Assembly: GCF_028858725.1 (NCBI RefSeq)
Contig: NC_084772.1
Span: forward strand, 19,259,548 to 19,323,547
Source: Colius striatus
Taxonomy: Eukaryota > Chordata > Aves > Coliiformes > Coliidae
DNA: 64,000 nt
Direction: 5' to 3'
Of the stretch, positions 22,111 to 36,562 are shown piece by piece; position 1 is the first letter of the stretch, and each line of letters starts with the position of its first letter. The position numbers and the translations under genes were made by a program. A model generated the notes under the pieces. That model saw only the letters and a program-made list of their open reading frames with translations. It searched no databases and was not told the origin of the DNA.

Positions 22111-24883
22111 TGCCATTATCAGTTTTCAGTCCCGATGAGACTTGCCTTTTAGCTGTCTCTAAAATCTGTCAATGTGGGAAGTGTCTGCATCACCTATAGG
22201 CACACACCTGCCTTGGAGGAGGCTGTGGAAATACTGATCACAGCCATTTGATCTGGATTGATATTAAAATGCCTAGAGGAACAACACTTCAGGAGGTTTC
22301 CTACACCTTCAAATACAAGGGGAAGATTTCCTGAACCTAAAGTGTTCTGAATCTTACACCAGAATTCCATCTGAGTTTCTCTGTGATAACTTGCTCCCAG
22401 ACAGGCTTTTTATTTTTCTTTGTAATTAACAAAAAAAGCCATTTCTGAATATTTCTGAACTTCAAGACAGCTTCTCACTATGATGAACTATAAGCACTTT
22501 TCTCATGTCCAGCTGCAAAGACACCTAATAAGTAACAAATGAGTGCCCACTGTCAGAAAAGAAAAACCTTGCTATTCATTCTGCACATGTATGTGAATGT
22601 GTCTGTAAAACAAATGTATATCTTATAGACATGTATCTACACATATGTTCATACCATTATAGCTGTGTATATTTATACATTGGGTAGATAGAATGTTTTT
22701 GTCTTTGCTGTGTTGTTGGATTAATTTCAGAACAGATACACCAAGTTCCCAGCCATGTGAATTATTTGAGTTGTAGTGGAGTCTTGGTCATTTATCCAAT
22801 GTAAGTATAGAAAATGTGAGGGGATGTGTGTGCATGTGTGTTTAGAAACAGCTTTTTTTCTCCCTCCACTTCCACAACACACTCTTGTAAATCTAAATCA
22901 AAACCTTATCAGGACATTTAATTTTAAGTGGTTTCCTCTTACTGTAATTAGCAAGTCATGTGAGGAGTAGCTAAACAACTGTTTGCACAACAATAGAGAT
23001 GAAATAAAGATAGTTTCTAATTAATCCCATCTAGGTTATAATTAATTTTGGCTGAGTTGCTAAGGACAATGTCCTTAAGTCTCACAGGCTTCTATAAAGA
23101 GGACTGATTGCCAGCTGCTGCTCTGTGATTTTTAAAGCAGATGGGGGCTATTTCAGCTATTTTTTAAAAGGAAATGATGAGAGTATGAAAGTGATTGATT
23201 GGCTTTGAAGAGGCCCTGGGGTAAGGCTGCTAGAAGTAATGCTTTGTTGGTGAACTAAGCTGTGACAATGCCTTTTAGGGATTTTAAGAGACATTTTCTT
23301 GTCCTCTGTCTTTGGAATTGTAAGAACTCTTTTTACTTTACTAGAGAAAAGTAAAAATCAATGATGCAATGCCATATCAGTAAATATTCCATCATATACT
23401 GTATGTTAGATCTGCTTTGGGTCATAGCAGTGATGAAGGTTACAAATATGAATGTTTCCAGTCTCTGTCATTTTGTAGAAACAAAAGATGAAAAGTATCT
23501 GTTAGACTGTTACTCTAGTTCTGTCTGTCAGTGTAGAATTGTTCTCTCCTTCATTCTATAGGAAGCTTTAGTGAATAATTCATTACAACTAATTTATCTG
23601 AGCAATTCTCCTGCTTCCTTTGTTTGCTGACAAATTGCAACTTTCTGAGATGGATTTGTTGTTAGAAATTATTAATAGATTTCTGGGATAAATAAATCTC
23701 TTTTGCTGGTAGGCTGTGCTCCTTGAGAGTAATGGATGTATAAACCGGGGCAGTTTCTCAAGTACCACAGTATTTAGATCTCTAGATTGAAGACTTTCTA
23801 GAACTAGCTGATACCTGGCATATTCTGAGTTATGCATTTGAAGGCAAAAATTCAAGTCAAGGTTGGAAATTTGTTTTCTCTGACTATTTCTAGTAAAATC
23901 ATTGTAGAAAGAGAGAGTAGACATGAGACACCTCCTAAGGATAAAGTCTGGAAAACTGAGAACCACCACCTGCAATTGTTAGTGGGGAGGGAAAAGCAAT
24001 AGAGGTATTATTTTCATCTTAATACCTGTCCCTACTAGAGTGGGTGAATAATTCAGTTCTTTGTTTAAAAGTAGATATTTTTAAGTGACTCACACATTTG
24101 TTCCTTTCATTAACAGATTATTCTATGCTGACAAAGTCTCCTCTGGAAAGTTCTGGGGAAAATTCAAGGAATAGCTCCAGTTTGGGCAGATTTTCATTGC
24201 TCGCTTCTGGCTTATTCAGGTATGTTGTTAATTAGCCTTCGTTCCTTATCTACTCTCAGACTACTCAATAGGAACAGAAATCCCTCTCCATGTGCTAACA
24301 AATGGCAGATTTGGCTTGTGACTCATTACTGAACAGGCACAGGAGGCCTGTCCTTTCCCAGGATTTCTAGGGTATTTCCTCATTTAACACTTTAGGAAAA
24401 AGAGAAGTAATTAATATAAAACGTGGTACTCTCTGAAATCCCCTACTTGAAAGTTTTCAGAGCTACCATCTTGTGCATCAGGCTGGAACGTAAAAATCTT
24501 AGTTAAGGGGCTTTACCTGTATGTGTAAGATGTCCTAAACGTTGTCACGTTCAGGAGGAATGGCTGTATGTGCTTATTCTGGTTCAAGGCACTCAGTAGC
24601 TCTTTCAAATGAGGGTTTCTCAAGCTGGAGTCTTCTGAGGCTGAGGACACAAGCAACATTCCATAACTAGCTCTCATCAGTACTAATACCTAACTCTGCC
24701 TCAGGCACAGTAATGTGATTTCTGTAGTGATTTTTGTGACTCAGATGACTTTAAGCCAACATTACCACTGAATACTGTGTTCTTGCCCTTCTAGCTTCTT
24801 TTTCCATTTTCACTTGTTCCTGCTTCTGTCCTGCCTCAACTTTGTCAAAGGAATTTGTTTCCCAGTGAAGTGGATCAAGGAAA

Positions 24884-24924
24884 TGATCCAGCTTAAAAAT
24901 CACCTGATTTTTAAAGCTAGATCA
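24884..24924. repeat. Quasi-palindrome, 19/20-bp arms with a 2-bp centre
   Basis: The left arm TGATCCAGCTTAAAAATCA (24884-24902) and right arm TGATTTTTAAAGCTAGATCA (24905-24924) are reverse complements except for one mismatch and one inserted A. They are separated only by CC. The near-absent loop argues against a microRNA precursor. Confidence 0.95.
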
Positions 24925-27900
24925 GTCTCCTGACAGTTTCACATTGTGACCTCTTGGGCAGCTGTGGTGAATGAAAGGGTGGTACTACCATGAGCTGATG
25001 GCATGAAGTCTTTAGCCACAGAAATCCATCTTTGAGACATGTTTGTGATGTTGGCTGGGCTCTCTGTAGTGAACAGGGAAAAATATTGCAGCTCTTCTGA
25101 AAGTGGTGTGAACATCTTACCAAGAGGCCAGTCACTTTCAAAAACAAAACCCAAAAGGCACAACCCTGACATCAAACTAAGAAGTCTTCTTTGATAGATG
25201 CAGCTCTATGTAGAGAATCAGTTTCTATCTTATGAAATGAGTACATGCAAACTCTGTCCACCTAATTTTCATGGAGCTTCCTGCCCTTTTGGCCTGTGAC
25301 CCTATTTGTAACTCTGCCAGGTGTATGTGATGCTGGTAGTAGAGTCTGGGAGTTATTTCTTCTCAGAAACAGATTGTGTGAATTTATTGTGGTTTGACTT
25401 AAAGCAGAAGTTTGGTAAGGAATTGCTGGCTTGGATTGTTACGCTGGGATACTCATTGAGTCCTGGATTCAGTGGGTTATGGATTTCTTTGGTATCACTA
25501 ACACAGGTTTGCTCCTTCAAAGGAAGCAGTGTCTTGAAAGGTCATAAACCCCTGTCTCATAAAACTCTGGTTTTGGGAAAGTGATTCTCTTCTGCAGCCC
25601 TTTGAGATCAGTTTCTGCACTGAGTAAGTACTTTCTTTGCTCAGTAGGAATCTCACTATACAGTGTCTGCTCTGTTTCCTGCATATCTGTATTTTTAAGA
25701 TCTTATCTGTGATGTGAATTACTTTTGCTTGTTCCATACATTAGAAACTGGAAAATGTAGTTGTAACTTTAGGTATTATTTCCAACACTTCTTCTCCTTT
25801 CTAGACACTGATCTATTCATGGCCAGTGGTGAACTGTAGCCTCCACAAGCTGTAGTACTTAGAATTAAGTGGGTGTGGTGAGGAGTCCACCAGATTGCTC
25901 TGCTTTTAAGCTAGACCCTGTCCCAAGAGGTGCTGATTCACATGGCTTGCCCTAGGACAGTTTGGAGTCCCTTCCATCAGCGAGTCACCTGTCCCACTTT
26001 TACTGCAGAAATTCCCACAGAAACTCTCATTTTGGTCAAAAGTGTTCTTGGGGGAATAGTAATAATAAATAAGAAAGTTTTAGTTTCTAGTCCTGCAAAG
26101 ATCAGTTTTAAAGACTCAGGCCATAATTTTCCAAGGTGATCTTGGTGTGGATAATTACAAGAGATGTTTAGCCTTAAGACTTTTTCTTTTGGTGGCTCTC
26201 TGGTGCATGAGTGGACGTTGGTGTTTGAGGGGAAGCTGAGACATACTGAAGTGAACAAGCTTGCTTGAAATGTAACCAGCTAGGAGCAGACTAGTAGAAC
26301 TGGGAAACGGAATCAGGTCTCTAAATATCTTGCTTAGCTTTTTTCCCACTTGTTTGTTTGAGGATTCTTTATTAATAAATTGAGCTAGACAATGGACTTG
26401 CTTTTCTTGTTGCCTTCTCAATCGCTTAGGAGTAATTTACAGACCTCTAGTGCTTGAAGCACAACTTAAAAATGTACCAGTCCTGAAGCCTGTTCTCTGA
26501 CTTTACTCAACTTTCCTTTGAACTATAACTAAGAATTACATCAGAAATAAAATACATATCTCTAGAAATATGTTGGTGTTTGTGAAAATTTCTAAGTGAG
26601 CAAAGGAAGTGTCCTGACCACAGATGATTTCTCTGCAGCCAAGACCTTGACCAACCTGGAAGTCATCCATTTTTACTTGATGTGTGGCTGAGAGATGCAG
26701 AAGAGATTTTTGGTTTTTCCCCATGAGTAATTTTTCACACATCTTCCAATTAGTCTTGAAAAGGAACTTGGTTTGATCTTGAGAGACACATGCAGAAAGG
26801 AGAACTAGACAGTCACACCCTGTTTCCACACATCTCTCTGTTCATGCTTACTCAGCTCTTTGCAATCAGCCTCTCAATGTTAGTTCCCTCTTGGACACAA
26901 AATGATAGCAGGATGGCATTTCAAGTTTCAGACACTGACACCAAAGACCTTTTTATTGTGTCTCAGTTGTGCCTACTTTGTCTACTTGAAACAGGTTTTT
27001 TGAATGTAAGAAGCTTACTTAACCCAGGGTTTAAAGCTATTTTTATCCAGTATGAAATGTGCATGGAGAGAAGGCATTCAGAGATGGAGGACAGCGTTGT
27101 TTTAACTCAAGGTTTCATTTATACTTGGGAGGGGTGAAATGATTTTCTAGGAAACCTAGATAATATTCAGATAGCCTGCACACCCATACTGGTTTATCTC
27201 TTTGAGGAACAGAGGCATATTCATTTGTAAAAGCCCATTGGTGTGGTCACTATTTTCTACTGAGCTTCTCAATCCTTGTATCTGAGATCTTGTTGAGTCC
27301 TATCAATCATATGTGACAATTCCTCCTTCTTAGACCACTGCTACTGTGCTGTTTGTAATAATAAGTATGAGCTCTCCTGTGTTGAGCTCACTGACTGTAG
27401 GTACCAAAATTGCCACTATTGTAATAATACATCAAAGTGTTGGGTCTCTTTAAAACACAGATCCATAGTATGGCTTGGAGATGAACAGATCCCTTTGTTT
27501 CAGTTTCCCATTATTAATTGGAGGTGTTTGTGTAGGTACCAATTTGTGGGGGTGAGCTTTGCAGAATTAAAAACGCTGGGGCAAAGATAACTGACACAAT
27601 TTTGCAGGCCTTACAAGAGAAGCTATGTCACTGTTACAAACAATTTCACTCCACCTTAAATGGAGAAGCATGTCTGTTGCCATTGTGAGCTTTTAATCAC
27701 TCCAATTACAGTGCTTTTCCCATCCTGACAGCTGGCACGCACAGGAGCCCCTTGTTAAGGCTTGCATGAAAGGTGGATTTCTTTCGTTTTTGGTTGAGTA
27801 AATGACCACAGCACCAAGCACAGTCCCAACAACACCCAGCAATTTACTCAGCTGGAGAGTTTACTGATTTCACACAGCAGATGTTTAATGCAGTACTCAC

Positions 27901-30900
27901 TGTAACATGCACAATAACTGTCCTTCCCGAGCATGCAGCAGCACAAAGCGTGCTGAATCCAGGGGGTTATTAAAAAGCCACTGTACTAGATTTAACATTA
28001 AACAAGAGCTTGGTTTAAAAAGCTGTGCCACTTGTAGCTGGAAGTTTAGCAGACAGGCTATTTGGCTTCTGAGTCAAAATTGGGCAGACTCTATGGTAAC
28101 AGAATAAAAATGCATGTGAGTCTGTAGAAGGAAACATTCTGCAATCCACATAAAGGATGTTGTCGCAAGTGTTAGAAGTTCTAGTGCTCTGCTTCCCTCC
28201 CTTTCAGCTTCTCCTGAACAGCCATGCTGGGCTGACCTCTCAAGCAAGATTACTGCAGAGTTTTTGGCTAATGGAGGAGAACTTTTTCCCCTTCCTAACA
28301 TTGTGAAAAGTTACAACACTTTCACTGAGAATGTTCATCAAGCTGCACAGTTTTCACAGCAATTGTAATTTGCCTGTAACACTTGTGACCCAGAAGCAGA
28401 TCCTCTTGCATTTAGAAACTGAAAACCAAAGCCTGAAGAAAGGCTGTGGATTTCTGAGACTTGTTATGACTTGTGGTGGGTCAAAGATTTAGTATCTAGC
28501 CAAGGGCCAGAGAGGAAGTCTGCTGTGTGTTTTTGTCTTAGTGGCAATGACAGCTTATGCAACTCTGGTTGACAATCCAGTGTCTGGAACTATGGAATCA
28601 GCTAGGCTGAAAAAAAAAATGGGTTGTTTGACTTTTCTTTTCTTGTTTGCCTCAAATATAGTGTGCTCTTTTCCTTCACTTGAAGTATCTATCTGTTTGG
28701 ATAAGCCTTCTGGCACAATGAAAGAAATGGTTTTAGGTCATACTTAGTTGTGTTATTCAATATCTTACTACTACTGCAATGTCCCTAGACTCCCAGGAGT
28801 TCCTCAGAATGTCTTCAGTAATGTGTTCTCTGGAAAACCTCTCTAAGCAGCAGTGAGTTGAGAAGTCCTACTTAAAAACAGTCTAAATCAGATGCAATAA
28901 CCTTATTTGAAAAGGAATAAGTTAATATATTTGCCACTCTGGCCCATTACACTCAGTTATGTGCCAAAACCACCTGCACTGCAAAGTGCTTCAAAGGCAC
29001 TAGAGCAACCTGGCTATTTCCTGCATCCCATCTCAGCTTTTCTTAGAGTGGATAACCCCTGGGATGTACAAGGCTGTGATAACAAATGCCAGGTCTTAGA
29101 CTACTTAAAGAACCTGCTTGAGAAGACACAATCTATGCTAGCTCCCTTGCAAACCTTTCCCCACAGTCCCAGTGGGCCTCACAGCTCTGTGCAGAGGGCT
29201 GCTTCAACCTTTTTCGTTTTTGGCTTAGTATACAGCTTCCTTTCAGGACTGAGCTGTAGCTGCTGGTGCCTTCTCAAATGATCAGAAAAACTTGCAGAAG
29301 TGTTGGCTTCAGCTTCCATACAAGTAACAATGGAACCAGGAGCCAAAAAGTGTGAGCATAACACAAATACCCTGGAGAGAGGCTGTGGTTTTACACCCGC
29401 CTCCTGTGCCCTCCTTCTCCCTGCTGTAAAAGTTCAAAAGTTGTAGAATAAAAGTTGCTATGGGATCTCTCTCCCAATTACACCAGTGCAGAGCTACAGG
29501 CTTTCTTTTGTATGTGGTCCCAGGGAAACTGCCAACAGGATTATGTGCTCACACTCCATATGTCCTGGGAGCTAAAGGTCCCCCTTGGGGTTCCAAGTGT
29601 GCTCTAGCAAACAAATGGGTGCTGGTTGCTCTCAGCACCTTGCAGCAATAACCTTGGTACAGTGTGGGGCAAGAAGGGGCAGTTTAGCCTTTGGATTTGT
29701 TTTTTCTCCCCTCATCCACAATTCAATCCTATTGTCTGAAAGTAATGTTAAACTTTGATTGATTTTACTGTGCAAAGGTGTAGATCCCTGGTTTGCTCTG
29801 CCCTGAGTCTCCCCAGCCAGACCACTCCATAAACCCTAAAAACCTGTTCTAAAAGCTCAGCTTTGCTGACTGCCTGTGTTTAGCAACCTCTATTCCCTGT
29901 CCTTCTCCACAGAAGGTGGCTGAGCATGCCTTGGGAGCAGGCTGGCAAATAAGAATTTGTGTTTAAAAGGCACTTTTTAGTTGTGCTAATTAATTATACT
30001 AATCCTCACTCAAACTTCATGATGCAGGCATCTGCTTGGTGATATTGCAGACAGTTTTAGTGCCTGGGCAGCTACAGGAGGGCTGCTCTGAATATATGCA
30101 GACATCAGAGAGGACCCAAACACTGCCCACTTGTATGTTGCTTCAGATCTTCTGTTATTCAGAAAGGGTCAGAATTGCTATGGCAACCCCAATCACAAAC
30201 TGTAAAGGATTCATGCTTAAACCCAAAAAGGCTCACACTTTAAGGGCTTTTCTCTCTCTCTTATTTTCTCCATCACAGAAATCACTTCTGAGCAGATGGG
30301 CTTGTAGCAGCTTTATCTTGGCCCCTTTGTGTACTGGGAGCCTTTTGTTCCTCAGTTCCCAAGGCTGAGTAAATGCAGCTGCTCTTAGAGTCCTTGGGAA
30401 TATCAGGTATTTGTTTTCCAGTGACTCAGATCAGCAGGACTCTTGCAGTGAAACCACCCAGTCCAGTGGCTCTTTTCAGTTCCAGAATATCTTGGTGGGG
30501 TGTGATCTATAACTGCTGGCCTTATGTTCTGTTTGGGAAGCCTCTCCCTTGCTGCAGCCAGAAAAGTTTCAGTGCTTTTCTGTGTGCTAAAATTTTAGGG
30601 CCTTGGGAAATGATCTCTGTTAAATCTCATAGGAGTGGTGCAAGAGATTATTTCTTCATCTATTCCTTACACCCTTCTCTGAAAGCTTACTGACTTGACT
30701 GCAGCAGCAGGTACTCATTAGCTACATGCACACCTCCAGCCTCAGTTTAGAAGATTACTGTGAGTGTCCATGAATGGGAATGTATGTGGCTGCTTCTTGG
30801 ACTGTGATGATTTTGTCTCTAGCTGCTTGCTTTGTCCAGTCTTGGATATTGGCTTACAGTGGCATAATCACACCTTTAGTTTTTCTATCCTTATCCTACT

Positions 30901-31940
30901 TACACACATGACATGTTTACACAAAGCTCTGTCCACCCATGAGCTTTTTGATGAGCAGGGGATTTGGGGAATTGTTTGGCTTGCCCACTGTGTAGAACAG
31001 CTCAGGGAGTTCTCTCCTCATATTTTACTCTTTGTACACTGAATGTACTTCAGAAACATCTTCCTCTCCCAGATTGAAACTTGAAAAGCAGTTCTGTTCA
31101 ACCCAGTGACCTTCATGTCCTTGCCCTGGTAGACAGAAGGAATTACTGCACAGCTAATATTTCTCTGCTTCTGAGGAAAACTTCACTTGCTCTCATTCAC
31201 ATTGGATGTCATCAGTGGTTCTATGGTCACACAATTCACCTGCTTAGGATTCACCACAAGATTATCAACTGACAGAAACTGAAGCACCTTTGTATGTATA
31301 AACCTGAATTTCCCTAATTTATCTTGGGGAATATTATCCGATTCCAACCATTTGCTGAAACAACTCCCTCTAAGTCCATCCAAGATTTTATACAAATGGA
31401 TGTGGTGTGCACAACTTATAGAACAATGCATTTGCACTCACATCCTTTGGCTGAAAGGGGAACCAGCTGGATGGGTGTGTGGGGGGGGATTTCCTGGATC
31501 ATAGCAGCTGAAACAGGAAATAGGGAAAATTCATCCAAAAAGGCTTTTTCACTTCTCTAAAGAACATGCCTCAGTGAGCTTCCAGACAAACCTGGCTTTG
31601 GTTGTCTCTTGATATAATGAAGAAAGATCTCAATATAAATACTAAAAGAAAGGTGATCTGAGGAGTTATATTGCCATTGTCTGAGCTATGAAGAACAGAT
31701 TGTACAATATTTCATTATACAATCCTATAAGATTGTGTTTCATGTTTATCAGTGAGGCTGGTTCAGTAGTGTCCTTGGTGCCTACCATGGGAAGATCTCC
31801 TTTTTGCTTTGATACCAGGTCTGAGCAGCTGTAATCTCTCAAGTGGTATTTCTGGCAATGAGTAAATTGCTGTGCATATGAAATGACTGGTACAGCATGA
31901 AGACTCTCCCACAGAAATAGTTCACAAGTGATTACCTCTT

Positions 31941-31959
31941 CTCTCTCTCTCTCTCTCTC
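31941..31959. repeat. (CT)n dinucleotide run
   Basis: Nineteen bases of alternating CT are preceded by CCTCTT, forming a short polypyrimidine microsatellite. Confidence 0.95.
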
Positions 31960-34900
31960 AAGTATAGAACACAGCAAATGTTTGCAGGGCACAGCAATCT
32001 AGCAATAATTAAGGTATCAATCCTATGACTTCTGAATGAAAATGCACAAGAGAACTACATGTACAAAACCCCAAAATATTTCCTGGGCAGAAAGCCAAAG
32101 CAGAATAATGTAACCACACCAAAGTATCTCATGTTTTGGGGAGCTGTTTGCATGCTAACACATGAAAATCAACATCTTCTCAAAGAAAGCAGAGGTTTTG
32201 CAGAAAGAATCCTTTGGAGCAGCAGTGCATTTTGTCATTGAATTTTGAACTTTTCCCAAGGAGGTCTCTAGAGGCATAATGTTTAAAACTCACACGTATG
32301 TGCAAGTTAGGGGTAAAAAGCTAATTTGCAGAGGCATTTGCCATAACTGTAAGAATGGAATGAAACTAAATCACTGTTAGGGGATTAACAATGTTCTGGG
32401 TCTGAACAGAAGTGTGAGGGGGTGGGAGGTGGTTCTAATTTCATCATTCCTGCCAATGTCAGCCCTGGCATCTATATAATTAGTCTACTTGATTAGCATC
32501 GCAGAATAAAAGTATGAATGGAGGACCTATTCTGTTCTGCCAGCTTTGAGACTGAGGAGTTGGAAGGAGTGAAGAAAAGCTGAGGGGTGGGTAATGAAGC
32601 CTTACAAATATAACAGTTGGTAATGAACTTGTGCTAGCTAGAGGCTTAGCATGACTTCCTTTTCCCTTGTACCTGGCAAAGCTCCAGTCACTGCCTCCAT
32701 CCTGTTGTGGTCTCTCTCCAGGCCACAAGGCAGCTTGTTCAGTCCTGTTCTCTTTGCCTGTGTTAAAAGGCATGGAGAAATGACTGCTCTACTTCTTGAC
32801 AAGCTGTAGAGTCACTGAGATATGTTCCCTGGTCCCTTGTGTTAAGTTCAACAGCCCTCTAGAATAAATAACTGCAACAGTTCTTACTGAATTACACAAT
32901 TCATACAAAGGAGGGAGAATTAGCTGCTTTTTCAAGTGAAATAATCAGGGTAATCCATCCCTCCCCCAGAAAGTGGAAGTAGGAATAAGTAGCTGTAGAA
33001 TCCTACAGGGCAGATATCTGATAACAAATCCATTCAGTTTAGCTCTCCCTCATGGAAAATAAAAGCATATAAGAACTCATTATTACCAAGCAGTGTCCCA
33101 AGCAGGAGCTTAGCAGCTAGCAATAGTGACAGCTCAGATTATTAGTGTATTTATAATAAAGTCTTTTAAGTCTGCCACATGGAAGGATTTGTGAGTCAGC
33201 AAATAGGTCTGCCTGCAAGGGACAGGCCAGCACAGAAAGGAAAATGTCAGGAATTATTCAGCCCTGAACATGCCCAAGTCTGCCTCTGTTTTCTTTAGCA
33301 ATAACTATTGTTCTGGGAGTGAGAGGTTCATTATTTTTAATTTCTTTGAAAGTTAAGTGCACAGAAGGCAAAGAGAAATGGTTTGGGACAGACTATAGTA
33401 AAGCAGATCAGCCTGCCTGAGCTGGCATGAGCACAGAGACAAACTGTGCACAAGGATGTTCTAACAAACACTCATTGTGCAAAGACTGCTACCCTCTTAA
33501 CCTTCATTTGGAAATATATATCATGCTTTACAGACGCATATTGCAGTAGGTTTGGGGAAACTGATTGACTTTCTAATAGGTTTAGAGCTGGAGATTCCAA
33601 TTTAGGGCTCATAGGATGGAGAGCCCTTAATCCTGTTCAACCTGGAGATTCCTGGCAGGACTGAGACTACATAAAGCCCAAAAACAAAGTACACAAAAAA
33701 ATGTCTAGCTGTCAGTTGTTTAGCATTTAGTACTGGGGCTTTTCAACTTCTGTGATGCAGGAGACCTCTAGATGTCTTTTTTTGCATTTAAACTTTAAGG
33801 ATAAATAAATGCCATTTAATGCCCTGACTAGCCAGTAAGCCACAACTGAATGCCATGTAAAGGTGAAAGCAGCAGAAAGGGAAGATTTTAACAAAACAGG
33901 TACACAGCTCATACCAAAAGTTGATTACTTATAAAAGAGTATTTATTATTAATTGTTATCTTGCAAAGCTTTTGTTAAACACAAGTACTAATCATTTGTG
34001 CTCACTGATGCTCCCATTCTGCTTTTTTTAGCAGTAGTAATCCAGGTAACCTGGACAAACTCCAACTTGGGTAATTACGTTCTCCTGACCTAAATTCTTC
34101 TTGGTGTTTCTTGGATACTATTCCTGGCCTGACATCCTAAACAAGCAGTTGCTGTTATGTGCACTCGCAAAGGCTGCCTGAGTTTCATCTGAGTTAACTA
34201 CGTGTCACTGGATGTACAGCATGTCTCGGGTACATTTATAAACTTTAAAATCCCTTTGTAGGGATAAAATGAGAAAGGAATTAGTAAGCTTCATGTACAT
34301 TTTACATAATCTACTTAAATATTTGTGTTGACTTCTATCAGATATGTATTAGATTAAAGCAGATACTTTAGCATATATACCTGCTCTGATGTGGTCCTTG
34401 TAGGTACTTTAATAGGCACTCCTAGAACCACAGCTTTCCTTGGCATTTATCATGGGTTTTGGAGAATGAAAGCTCTAAATTCTGCCAAACGCTCAGTGAT
34501 GAGTATTTCAGCTGAACCTTTCCAGCTTGCTCTTCCTCCCAATTGCTCAGTACCTGAAACACACCAGTAGTTCCTGGAACTACATGTTCTCCAAGAAGGC
34601 TCAGCACAGACCAATTGCATATGTATAGATGAACTCTGGTTTGTTGGGGTACTTCTTGAGGGAAGGGGTTTTGGTGTACTGTGTAGTGTTGTGGTTTTGT
34701 TTTTTTAATGAAGTCTCCAAGAGGAGTCTGAGGCCTGAGGAGACTGCAGAAGGATAAAGCAGATCTAGTGGATCACCCTGGTGACATCAGCTGAATCAAC
34801 ACTAGCTAAATTTATCAGACTTTCTTCCACATCCTGATCTCAGTCTGTTCTGAGCTTGAAGTATGTGATTACTTTCACAATTGCCCTACCCATTTTGTAT

Positions 34901-36141
34901 GATTATCAAAAACATTTTACTAAACCTCATCCTTCAGCTGGTGCTTGGACCTTACCTGCACTTTTTTACATGCTGTGGTTTGTTAGCTCTTTTACATGAC
35001 CTGAGCTCCTGGCACATACCCAGATGGGCTCTCTTCACCAGGCAGGCAAGCACAGGAAAACAGCAAGGTGGGACCAATATTTCAGGGATAAAGTACAGGA
35101 AACAAGCAAAAAAAAAGTGTGTAGGAAGGGATCAGACAGGAAATTGTTGTCAAAAATGCCAGAATTGAAGAAGGATGGGACAGGATGCAGGAGGGTGGTT
35201 AGAGAGGAAGAGAAAAGCTGCTGCTGCTGCAGGACGTAGCAGTAAAGTTATGAGAAAGCTCAGTGGCTCAAAATGGAAAGGTGGCATGTCAGTGGGTAAA
35301 AGAAAAGAGACTAGAGGATGGAGCCTTGAGGAGTAAGGACAAAGCCTGGGACTGGAAACAGGAAATAGCACAAAGCCGCTGCCAAGAGGAAGCCAGCAAA
35401 AATCCCATCTCATCAATGGCACAGCCCTGCTGACATTCCCACTCTCCTTTCAGGATAACACCTAAAGTGAGCTGCAGCTATTCACTGCAAGCACTCATTG
35501 GTTTAAGTCAGGCCACAGCCATGGACCCATTGCATTTTCATTAGTGCAGTGAAATCCATCAGTTATATGTTTCACTTTATAAAGTCTTGTTCTTCACTTG
35601 GATACAGGCACAGTTGCTGTTTTTAAAAGTCAAACGACACACAAAATGGGCCAGATCATTCCCTGATGCATTAAACATGGATGAACTTGACCTGAAGTCT
35701 TTTAAAATCCCATTTACTCCTCTCTGTCACTAGCAAAAGTGTGAGTTATGAATGCTAGCAGCAGCTGAGGCCACTGATTCCTCAAAATATGGACATTATA
35801 TACTTAAAACCACTTGAAATAAGCACCAGAGTGATTGAAGTCTACAGGTTAGTATCTTGACTAAAGCATTTCTGGGATTTTGGAGAGGAATAGGTGGTTA
35901 CTGTGTTGTATTGCTGCAGCCACTCTGTGAGTGTTTGAATGCAAAGAGCCCATTGTGATATTTTCCAGAGATGTTATGAGAATTAAGAAAAGATTATACA
36001 ATCACTTCCAATTGTCTTCCAAAATGGTTTTGTTGCTGGTTTCAGGATGTGAGTAAATTAAACAGGTTAATTGTTTTTATTTCCTTGTACTTCAACAGAA
36101 AGAAAAGTAGGAAACCCCCTTGGAAATGAATCTGCTTTGAA

Positions 36142-36562
36142 TCCTAGAATCATTACAGTTGGAAAAGATCATTAAGATTGTGTCTAAGCACTAACCTCAC
36201 ACTGCCAAGCCCATCACTAAACTAAACCACGTCCCTCAGCACCTCATCTATGCATCTTTTCAATATCTTCAGAGATGAGGGCTCCACCAGCTCCCTGGGC
36301 AGCCCATTCTGATGCTTAACAACCCTCTTGGTGAAAAAGTTCTTCCCAATGTCCAACCTAAATCTCTCCTGGTGCAACTTGAACCTTTTTCCTCTTGTTC
36401 TATTACTAGAGAGAAGAGACTGATCCCCACCTCACGACAATCCCCCTAGTTGTAGAGTGATCATGTCTCTGCTCAGCCTCCTCCAGACTAAACCTCCCCA
36501 GCTCTCTCAGTTGCTTCTCTTAAGACTTTTTCTCCAGTCTTTTCACCAGAGCTTCATCACCC
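36142..36562 (-). mobile_element. CR1 LINE 3' region, about 420 bp (minus orientation)
   Basis: The sequence is the classical reversed avian CR1 3' portion. It starts TCCTAGAATCATTACAGTTGG and runs through CTCCACCAGCTCCCTGGGCA and GTGAAAAAGTTCTTCCCAAT. It continues with TCTCTCCTGGTGCAACTTGA, CTGCTCAGCCTCCTCCAGAC and GACTTTTTCTCCAGTCTTTT to TTCACCAGAGCTTCATCACC. It is 5'-truncated and contains no intact coding frame. Confidence 0.95.

Larger units (their letters stand above)
22111..36141. other. Intergenic, no gene recognised
   Basis: Unique AT-rich DNA. It contains an AT-rich TGTATAT-type stretch near 22580-22690, a quasi-palindrome at 24884-24924, a (CT)n run at 31941-31959 and a short (CTG) cluster near 35217-35231. 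Open frames reach about 128 codons (minus strand, 23589-23975) without recognisable similarity. Confidence 0.65.

Noticed and set aside
24884..24924. Possible microRNA precursor
   Set aside because: The loop would be only two bases and the stem about 20 bp, which does not fit a pre-miRNA hairpin.
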